From Carya illinoinensis (lineage: Eukaryota; Streptophyta; Magnoliopsida; Fagales; Juglandaceae), in assembly GCF_018687715.1 (NCBI RefSeq), contig NC_056762.1:25410864-25474863 (forward strand): DNA of 64,000 nucleotides, read 5' to 3'. The notes under the pieces were generated by a model, which was not told where the DNA came from, did no database searches, and saw nothing but the letters and a program-made list of their open reading frames with translations. A program made the position numbers and the translations under genes. This document shows positions 55,922 through 64,000 of the stretch, piece after piece. Each line of letters begins with the position of its first letter. Within the stretch, counting starts at the first letter, position 1.

Positions 55922-58900
55922 ATGACCCAAAGAACTTGGATACCAAGAAAATTCATTTTAATTGTTTTTATAAGTATGCATGAAATCTTGCACAAGCAAA
56001 AACAAATGGTTTTCAGGTAGTGTTCAAGACACATAATAGGAGATAAGACTAAGTTCTTTGATCTTAGATCTAAAGAAGAAGGACACGTGACATTTGAGAC
56101 AACTAGAAAGGGAAGATCGTTGGAATATGAAAAATTGGTAATGAATCTTCTCTCATAATTGAAGATGTTTTACTTATTGAAAGTCTAAAACATAATCTTT
56201 TGAGCATAAGTCAATTATGTGATAAAAAATTTACAGTTACTTTCAAAATAGATAAGTCAATTATTTTAAATGATCATAATTGTAATATTTGTTTTATTAC
56301 TTTTAGAAGTAACAATATTTATACAATCGATTTTGAAGAAATTACGTCATAAGATGCTATTTGTTTTTCAGTTCAAAATGAAACTAGTTGGCTATGGCAT
56401 AGAAGAATAGGTCATGCCAACATGGAACTTATTTCCAAACTTTCAAAAAATGATTTTGAGAGAGGTTTGCCAAAGACAAATTTTCTTAAAAATAAAATTT
56501 GTGATGCATGCCAATTTGGTAAACAAACAAAAACTTCTTTTAAAATCAAGAAACATATTCCTACTACTAAACCACTACAACTGATACACATTGATCTTTT
56601 TTGACCAAATAGAGTTGCAAGTGTAAAAGGAAAATATGCATTTGTTATTGTTGATGATTTCTCTAGATATACTTGGGTCATCTTTCTTACTTATAAAAAT
56701 GAGGCACATAATACTTTTATCAAGTTATGCAAAAGAATTCAAAATGAAAATGCCTATACTATTTCAAGTATCTGAAATGATAGGGAAAAAGAGTTCGTTA
56801 ATAAAAATATTAAAACTTTTTGTGATGAAAATGGTTTTGTACATAACTTTTATGCTCCCGAATTCCTCAATAAAATGAGGTAGTAGAGAGGGAAAATAGA
56901 TCTTTTCAAGAGATGACAAGAACAATGTTCAATGAGAACAACTTATTTTGTTACATTTGGGTCGAAGTAGTAAGTACTGCATGTTATGTTAGAAATAGAG
57001 TTGTGCTAAGATCTAAACTAGATAAAACCCCATGAGCTTTGGAATGAAAAAAAACCTAACATTGATTACTTCATGTATTTGGATGCAAATATTTTATTTT
57101 GAATGACAAGGATAATTTAGGCAAGTTTGATGCAAAATCTGATGAATTTATCTTTTTCGGATATTCTACGAATAGTAAAACTTATAGAGTATTCAATAAA
57201 AAGATTTTGACTGTACAAGAATCTATGCATGTAATATTTGATGAATCTAATTCTCTATTCTCTAAGAAATCCGTTGATGAAGAAACAGGATGTATAAATA
57301 ATACAGAAAGTCACAATCTCAACAAAGAAAACACAATAGAGGAAGTCCAATATGGAGACATCAAGGAAGATCATCAAAATTTAATACAGGATGCAACCAA
57401 ACAGTGAAAATTTGTGAAAGATCATCCAGTGGAACAAATTCTGGGAGAACCTTCACAAGGTGTAAGTACTCAGTCATCTCTTAGAAATATTTGCAATCAT
57501 ACTACTTTTCTATCTCAGATTGAACCTAAAAATATTGATGAAATATTTCTTGATGAATTTTGGATTCTAGCTATATAAGAAGAGTTGAATCAATTTGAAA
57601 AAATGATGTTTAGACACTTGTTCCTAGACCCAAAAAGCACACTATTATTAGAACAAAATAAGTTTTTAGAAACAAGAAAGATGAGTCCGGAGTCATTACT
57701 AGAAATAAAGTTCGACTTGTAACCCAAGGTTTCAATCAAGAAGAATGAATCAATTATGATGAGACATATGCACCAGTCGCAAGATTAGAAACTATTTGAA
57801 TGCTACTTGCATATGCTTGTTATAAATATTTCAAACTTTTTCAAATGGATGTTAAAAGTGATTTCTTAAATAATTTTATAAATGAAGATGTATATGTTGA
57901 GCAACCTCCAGGTTTTGAAAATCATATTTCTCCAAATCATATTTTCAAACTCACAAAAACACTGTATAGATTCAAACAAGCCTCTAGAGCTTAGTACGAG
58001 AACTCAGTAGTTTCTTGGTTGAAAAAGGTTTTTCAAGAGGAAAAATCGACACAACTTTTTTCATTAAACACGAAAATGATGATATTTTTTTTATTCAGAT
58101 TTATGTTGATGATATAATATTCGGTACTACTAATGAAAATATGTGTCAAGTTTTTGCTAAGACTATGCAGGAAGAATTTAAAATGAGTATGATGGAATAA
58201 CTTACATTCTTTCTCGGATTTCAAATTAAGCAAGTAAAAGGTAGAACATTCATCAATCAATCAAAATATATTAAGAAATTATTCAAGAAGTTTGGAATGG
58301 AAGGTGCTAAGGAAATTGCAACACCAATGAGCTCATTCACTAAACTTGATAAAGATGAAACCGGTAAATCAGTTGACTCAAATGTATATCGAGGTATGAT
58401 TGGTAGCTTATTATATTTGACAGCCAGTAAACCAGATATTATGTTTAGTGTGTGCTTATGTGCACGCTTTTAATCATCCGAAAGAATCTCATTTGATTGC
58501 ATTCTTAGATATCTTAGTGGTACAATTGACCTAGGGTTATAGTACCCTAAACACACATCTTTCGATCTGATCAGCTACACAGATGCAGATTATGCTGGTT
58601 ACAAAATTGATTGAAAAAACACGAAGCATGTCATTTCTTACGTCATGCACTAGTTTTATGGTTTAGTAAAAAGTAAAATTATGTTGCACTATCTACTGCT
58701 GAGACAGAATATGTTGCTGCGGGTAGTTATTGTGCTTAAATTCTTTACATGAAGTAACAACTTGAAGATTTTAAACTCATGTATAATCACATTCCAATCA
58801 AACGTGATAATACAAGTGTTGTAAATCTTTCAAAGAATCCAATACAACATTTGAGAACTAAGCATATTGAAATAAGATATCATTTTCTTCGAGATCATGT

Positions 58901-58988
58901 GCAGAAAGGCGATATAGTACTAGAGTTCACTAACACACACGATCAGTTAGCAGATATTTTCATAAGACTTTTACCAGAATACAGATGA
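55922..58988 (+). pseudogene. Copia pol: protease remnant, integrase, RT, RNase H, many stops
   Basis: A decayed protease region lies at about 56,010-56,100 (the usual catalytic Asp motif is replaced by a stop-containing stretch). The integrase zinc domain and core start follow at 56,390-56,660 (WLWHRRIGHANMELISKL, CDACQFGKQ, FVIVDDFSRYTWV). An RT segment is at 57,790-58,200 (QMDVKSDFLNNFI, VYVEQPPGFEN, YVDDIIFG with the YVDD site). Then come connection and RNase H pieces to 58,988 (TPMSSFTKLD, GSLLYLTASKPDI, RTKHIEIRYHFLRD). In-frame stops are frequent, many at former Trp or Gln codons, and there are also shifts. Confidence 0.9.
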
Positions 58989-59441
58989 TGTATGATTAGA
59001 AGAAAAATATATATGATGCATACTATGAATATCTCTTAAAAGATAGCTCAGAGTCAATAAAAATATAGAGATAATTTTTATAAATACTTTTACATAAATT
59101 TGAGATTCTTAGCCTCATGTTTGAACGCTTATTCTTTTCATATAATATCATGCCATCCTTATCGATGGGAACTGGTAAGCAGAATGAAGAATATAATAGA
59201 GATTTTAACTGTTTATTCTTCTGTTGAAAAATTCATTCACTTGTGTAAGACTCTTGAACAATTCGCTAAAGTACAACAATTTGTTATTTAAGTTTTTCAA
59301 CTTCATGGTTTTTGGCTTGTCGCCGCTAGGAAAAAGCAACTATAGAAGAGGAGTAGCGAGTCCCGAGACTCACCAAGTCGTAAATAGCATCGGAGTCTAA
59401 TTTATCAGCAAAATTATTATTCTCTTGCTGCAACATGACAC

Positions 59442-60297
59442 TAGGGGTGGGCAGCGGGGGCCCGCCCCCCGCTACCCCGCCCCCATCCGCCCCGCCTCCG
59501 CATGGGCGGACGGGGTACCCCGCACCGCACATGCCGGGGTGGGGGACCCCGCCCCGCATGGAAAACACTAAGTGGGGGCGGGGGGCGGGCAGGGTCAACC
59601 CTGCCCCGCTTTTCCCCCGCCCCGCATTTTATATTTATATTTATAAATATATATATTTTATATTTATAAATATATATTTTTATTTTACAAATTGTATATA
59701 TATAATATATTACAATTTGTTAAACTTGTTCACAAGAATCACAAGAGAGTGAGACTTGTTCATCACAAGCTTGCATATGCCATGGGCACCCTAAGTCCCA
59801 CATTGCTCAAGTAACAGTAAGTCCCACATTGCTCAAGTAAGACTCTTGTATGGCCTTAGAGTTCTATATAAATGAGGCTTAGGGTGCCCATGGCATATGC
59901 AAGCTTGTGATGAACAAGTCTCACTCTCTTGTGATTCTTGTGAACAAGTTTAACAAATTTAAAAATTAGTAACATAATTTTTATGTTATTAGTTTTTAAA
60001 TTATTAATATATATATAAATTTGAATTTAAGATTTAATTATATAATAATTTGGGTTTAAAAATAATATTTTTAGACACAAAATTTTTTTTTAAGCCCATT
60101 GAAATATGAGATTCTTGAAGTGGGCGGGGGGCGGGGCGGATGGGGTGTTCGCCCCGCCCCCCCGGCACCGGAGCGGGGGGCCTCGCCCCCGCCTCACGGG
60201 GGCGGGGGGCGGATGAAAAATTGATCCCCCGCATCATGCGGGGGCGGGGTGCGGGGAAGGGGTGCACCCGCCCCGCATGATGCAGGTAGCACCCCTA
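59442..60297. mobile_element. GC/AT-banded hAT-type MITE nested in the copia element
   Basis: Bounded by a perfect 8-bp duplication CATGACAC (59434-59441 and 60298-60305). It starts TAGGGGTGGGCAGCGGGGG and ends GCAGGTAGCACCCCTA. The outer bands are very GC-rich (about 190 and 180 bp) and the core is AT-rich. It is a relative of 50268-50934 and longer because of an 82-bp-arm inverted repeat in the core. It is non-coding; frames crossing the GC bands are compositional artefacts. Confidence 0.9.
59714..59959. repeat. Perfect inverted repeat, 82-bp arms, 82-bp loop with promoter-like motifs
   Basis: 59714-59795 is the exact reverse complement of 59878-59959. The loop contains a direct duplication of AGTCCCACATTGCTCAAGTA (59794 and 59820) and CTATATAAATG at 59864-59874. 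AGTCCCACATTG differs by one base from the upstream element of plant snRNA promoters, and a TATA-like motif follows about 34 bases later. A transcript through it would fold into an unbroken 82-bp hairpin. Confidence 0.95.
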
Positions 60298-60917
60298 CAT
60301 GACACCAATGATATATGTAGAAAGGACATAAGATTGAGGTGTAGAATACCTCATGGATGGATCTAGAGGAATGTTAGAAGAATGAGCCATTGAGAAAATA
60401 ATTAAAAGTTTAAAGCAAGAACGTTGAAGGAATGCAAATGGGTTATAGAGATGAGAATAAGATTTGATGCGAATTAGATGAACTTTAAGACTGATTTTAT
60501 AGAGAATTGCTTAACTATACTATTGTTATGGAAAAACAGAACCCAGTTCAAGGAGCAATGTGATTTTTTTTTTTTGTATCCGATGGGTGAAAATGATATT
60601 TTTTTTAGAATCTGGAGTCAGGCGATTTTTCAAATCTTCAACCACACTTGTTATGGTAGCTTCAATTTTTCAACTATCTACAGTTTCTACTAACACACCA
60701 TTTTTTTCAGTCCATTTACTTGCTGCGGATCTTTTTTAATAATGTCAAAAGGGAGAGAAGTTATAGACTAAAACATTAACATTGTTTGAATTGCTAAATT
60801 TATTATATATTTACTTGGAAGTATATTTACAATTTTGCTTGAAAAATGAACGCACATTCTTAAGGGGAGCTTAAGTATTAATATAGGTTTTAGGTTTTAT
60901 TAAGTATTTGTCATCAT

Positions 60918-60932
60918 AAAAAAGATGGAGAT
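60918..60932 (+). other. Polypurine tract of the copia element
   Basis: AAAAAAGATGGAGAT directly precedes the 3' LTR, as expected for the plus-strand primer. Confidence 0.75.
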
Positions 60933-62264
60933 TTTCGAACCCAAGGTTTCAAGTTTCATGTAATTATATATTTACACATGGATTTTGATGATAACAAATG
61001 AATTCAAAAAATAAAAGAGCCTCAACCTCAAGTTGTTTGCATAATTGAGTCAAACACATCAAGGAAAAATCATGAGCAAGAAGGGAATAAGTTCACATTA
61101 AAGTCATAGAGTAATGTTGTAAATTTTTTAAAAATTCAAAATTAGGATTAAGGTTCAAAATTAATATTTTATCATAAAGTATTAAAATACATTTTCAACA
61201 TGTGCATGAATATTTTGAAAATTAAATTTGAAAATTTTGAAAAATGATTGATTGTCATCTTTCACATGTGCATGATATGATTAAAGGTTTGAATGTTGAA
61301 AATATTGAAGATGATTGATTATCATATTTCACATGTGCATGCTTTATTTGAATATTTTCAAAAGTGATTGTGCTCTTTTGACTTATGCAAAAAGTAGATG
61401 ATTTTGTTGGAAAATCTTGAAAATATTAAAGATGATTGATTGTCATCTTTCACATGTGCATGTTTTATTTGAATATTTTCAAAATTGATTCATGTTTTTT
61501 TTGACTTATGCAAAATGTAGATGATTTTGTTTGAAAAATTTGAAAAGTAAAGTGTGATTCTTTTGTCATATGCAAAAAGTAAAAAGGTTGGGTTTGAAAT
61601 TTTTAAAAAGTGAATGATATTATCTTTGACATGTGAATTTTTTTAAATTTAAATATGAAGTCTTATATGCCTATAAATAGATCATTTGAGAGCTTTACAT
61701 TCACAACACCAAGAGCATACAACATTCATTCAAAATTTTCATTCTCTCTTCTCTAAACATTGAGTTTTAACCCTTATTCATTTTGAGAGATATAGTTTGC
61801 ATTATATTGTTGATATTTCCCTTATTGAAGAGTATTATCTAATAACCTACCCACTATCAGCTCTTATATCAATAAAAGAGTGTGTTTAAGGCTTATGCGT
61901 GTAGAAAATGTTCTACACAAGGAATAGTTGAATTACCACGTGTAAGGTGATTACAAGTGTAGAGGGCGTTCTAACGGATCCTTTATAACGGTGTTGTTCA
62001 AATGTGCAATAGGTTTCTATCTCCACTTGAATGAGATTGAATAGTGAATTTGGGGATCCTCAAGGGGTAGCTTGAAGCGAGGACGTAAGCAGTGAGACCG
62101 AACCTCGTTAACATACTAAGTTTGTTTCTCTCTTACTCTTACTCTTTATATTTATTGCTGCTTCGTATTTTGTTTATATTTCATATTGTTTATTTGATTT
62201 ATAATTGTTAATTTTTAAATACAACTCAATTCACCATCCTCTTGTGTTAGTCATCTGGGCAACA
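60933..62264 (+). repeat. 3' LTR of the copia element
   Basis: 1332 bp, collinear with 52888-54224. The first bases (TTTCGAACCC) have lost the canonical TG start. It ends CATCTGGGCAACA just before the target duplication ATGCT. Confidence 0.93.
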
Positions 62265-62269
62265 ATGCT

Positions 62270-62892
62270 CTGCCATATTCTTGCTCTGCTAACCAAAGAG
62301 CTACTAAACCCCAAACACTTGCCACTTTTTTCCAAGAAACAAATTTCACCATTGTTTGAGGTTTGGGGTTAGTTTTCAAAAACTGTTTGAAGTTTATTTC
62401 CATTACTAAGCATCCAAGTTATAGAACAGCTTAATTATAGTATGAGACTTTGTTTATTGAGCATATTGGAATTATGAGTCTAGATCTGATTTTGTATAAT
62501 TATACTTGAATCAAGGATGGACACCACGTTTGATAAAGATCCCTTCTACATGTTGTACGTGTGTGTAGCAAAAACTAGAGTTGGGATGCTGTTGTAAGGA
62601 CTACACTTGTTCTGTTGGCACTGCCATATGTTTGTCAAAACTATATGCTGCTATTGGGATTGCATATGTTAGAGTCTGTTAATCATTTTAATTTTAATTT
62701 AATATTGAAACAAAGGATGTTTACTAATTTTAATTTTACATATGAGCATGTATTGTTTTGGGCCAAACTTACTGCTGATGACCATGAACTAGATTTTGTG
62801 TTGTTTCTTATATGGATTTGGGTTTTTAGCACTTGAGAATTTTATAAAAACACTTCAAAATATCCAAAGGCCACCAAAGCTGGAAAGTATAA
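62270..62892. other. No gene recognised; right flank of the copia insertion
   Basis: T-rich DNA continuing the sequence left of 52883. The frame at 62615-62836 has no recognisable domain. Confidence 0.35.
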
Positions 62893-63088
62893 CTTGTTTG
62901 AATATTTAAGATAAAATATTAAAATATTATATTTTAATATTATTATTGTTTTGGAATTTGAAAATGTTAAAAAAAGTTAAATTATTTATTATATTTTGTA
63001 TAATGATTTGAGAAAGTTATAATGATGAAAGGAGAATTTTGAACTTGAGATGAAAATTTTGTATGGCCAAACAGAACTTTAAATACTT
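62893..63088 (+). mobile_element. AT-rich MITE, dispersed family copy
   Basis: It contains AATATTATTATTGTTTTGGA, TTATTTATTATATTTTGTAT and GAGAAAGTTATAATGATGAA. These are the inverse of segments at 50,943-51,125 and 30,500-30,715. The right end is near GGCCAAACAGAAC. Confidence 0.6.
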
Positions 63089-64000
63089 TTTCTTTGATAA
63101 TCACATTGGTGTGCTTGTAAGAACTGCACTTCCGTTTTGTGAAACACACCGATGTGCCTGTGAAAGCTGGAATGAATGATTGCTGGAAGCTATTGGAGAT
63201 TATAAAAATAAAAATAAAAGTATTTAAAAAATAAAAAATAATTAAAGAAATATCAATAATAATATTTTATTATTATAGAATGTGACTAATGTAAACTTCA
63301 AGTTTTAAGTGATTAGTTAAAAGAAAAACAAATTACATATTACTCAAATTTTGAAGATTGAAATACTTAATACAATGCCAATGCTCTAGGAAAAAAAACT
63401 CAAATGAGAAGTGATAGTCTCATGTCACATCTAACCAAAAGAAGTGAGGAAGTATTCAAGCCTCTTGAAAATTGTGGAGATTAAAGAATGGTGGACAATC
63501 TATCAGATATGTGAGAAAAAATTGCGTTAATAAAAGAAAAAATGTAACACATCAACAATTTAAGTTTTGAAAAAGCAATGAGAAATGGGGAGAAATGCCT
63601 AATTGGAAAGGTTTTTGCAAAAAAATAAAAAAACTATTAAGGCAGGATATTGTATGCTCAACTGTGAAAAAGATCTAGAAGTTGGATAGATAATGTGACA
63701 GATAGCAATGCCCAATCAACATGGCATGCCAAGTCGTTATTTTTTACATTAAAAAATGAAAATGGTATAAGAACCGATGCCCCCAGTTTACATAACCCTA
63801 ACCCTCTCCCTCCTCCTATGGTTCCAAAGGTTACATATCATAAAATTTACATTGGAATCTGGGAAAGATTTTTGCCCTAACTAGCAACAGAAATGATTTG
63901 TACAGTCGGGAAATGCAGTCGGCGTGCAGTCGGCTGTAAAAAAAAAATTAATACGGAATCTATATGAAAAAAAAAAATTATTTTTATAACTTTTTATAAT
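63089..64000. other. No gene recognised
   Basis: AT-rich DNA to the end of the window. The frame at 63695-63880 shows no domain. Confidence 0.35.

Larger units (their letters stand above)
52883..62269 (+). mobile_element. Ty1/copia LTR retrotransposon, complete but degenerate
   Basis: The 5-bp target duplication ATGCT lies at 52883-52887 and 62265-62269. The LTRs (52888-54224, 60933-62264) flank a primer site, gag, protease remnants, integrase, reverse transcriptase and RNase H, in Ty1/copia order (integrase before RT). Every frame is broken by many stops and shifts. About 1.9 kb lie between RNase H and the 3' LTR, of which 856 bp is a nested hAT-type MITE. The 1.3-kb LTRs and the two-knuckle gag recall SIRE-type copia elements, but I do not assign the lineage firmly. 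The LTRs differ far more than those of the gypsy element here, so this insertion is older. Confidence 0.95.

Noticed and set aside
59326..59752. Glycine/proline-rich frames over the GC bands, also at 50679-50945 and 60034-60267
   Set aside because: Compositional artefacts of the banded MITE termini.
59794..59880. A snRNA gene driven by the loop motifs
   Set aside because: The upstream-element and TATA-like spacing is only approximate and no U-RNA sequence follows. Kept only as a promoter-like observation.
1..64000. CRISPR arrays, bacterial operons or phage-like modules
   Set aside because: None present; introns, SINE/LINE/LTR elements and plant protein families show a plant nuclear genome.

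Overview
This window looks like intergenic and genic DNA from the nuclear genome of a woody dicot. It has GT-AG introns, two intron-containing plant genes and a dense load of plant transposable elements: Ty3/gypsy, Ty1/copia, LINE, SINE, hAT-type and MITE copies. A dispersed MITE family (copies near 30.5, 50.9 and 62.9 kb) resembles repeats I associate with Fagales trees, but I cannot confirm the species.

Layout. 1-1105: unrecognised DNA with a 51-bp tandem repeat rich in CGCTCGAGCG. 1106-10255: a complete Ty3/gypsy chromovirus-like element on the minus strand, with 2-kb LTRs, the target duplication ACTAA, an initiator-Met primer site, gag and pol. It is broken by one frameshift and three in-frame stops, and gag and pol are separated by a 96-nt segment that looks like a spliceable intron. 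10256-15129: AT-rich DNA holding a tiny three-exon plant gene for a 57-residue single-span membrane protein (11861-12640). 15130-32150: transposon remnants, namely a decayed LINE, a 2.4-kb hAT-type element with a nested retroposon, gypsy and BED-finger fragments, MITEs and a TIR element with a 32-G run.

32284-50142 (minus): a complete gene for mitochondrial phosphatidylserine decarboxylase (PSD1). Twelve exons were assembled from the sequence (443 codons plus stop). Its introns are swollen by at least six LINE fragments, one SINE and a MITE. A GC/AT-banded hAT-type MITE, holding a 126-bp perfect palindrome, sits 126 bp upstream of its ATG.

50935-64000: a gene-poor stretch, then a 9.4-kb degenerate Ty1/copia element (52888-62264, target duplication ATGCT). 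A second GC/AT-banded hAT-type MITE is nested in it, and that MITE contains a perfect 82-bp inverted repeat. The only two genes I consider functional are the small membrane protein and PSD1. Everything else coding is transposon-derived and broken.
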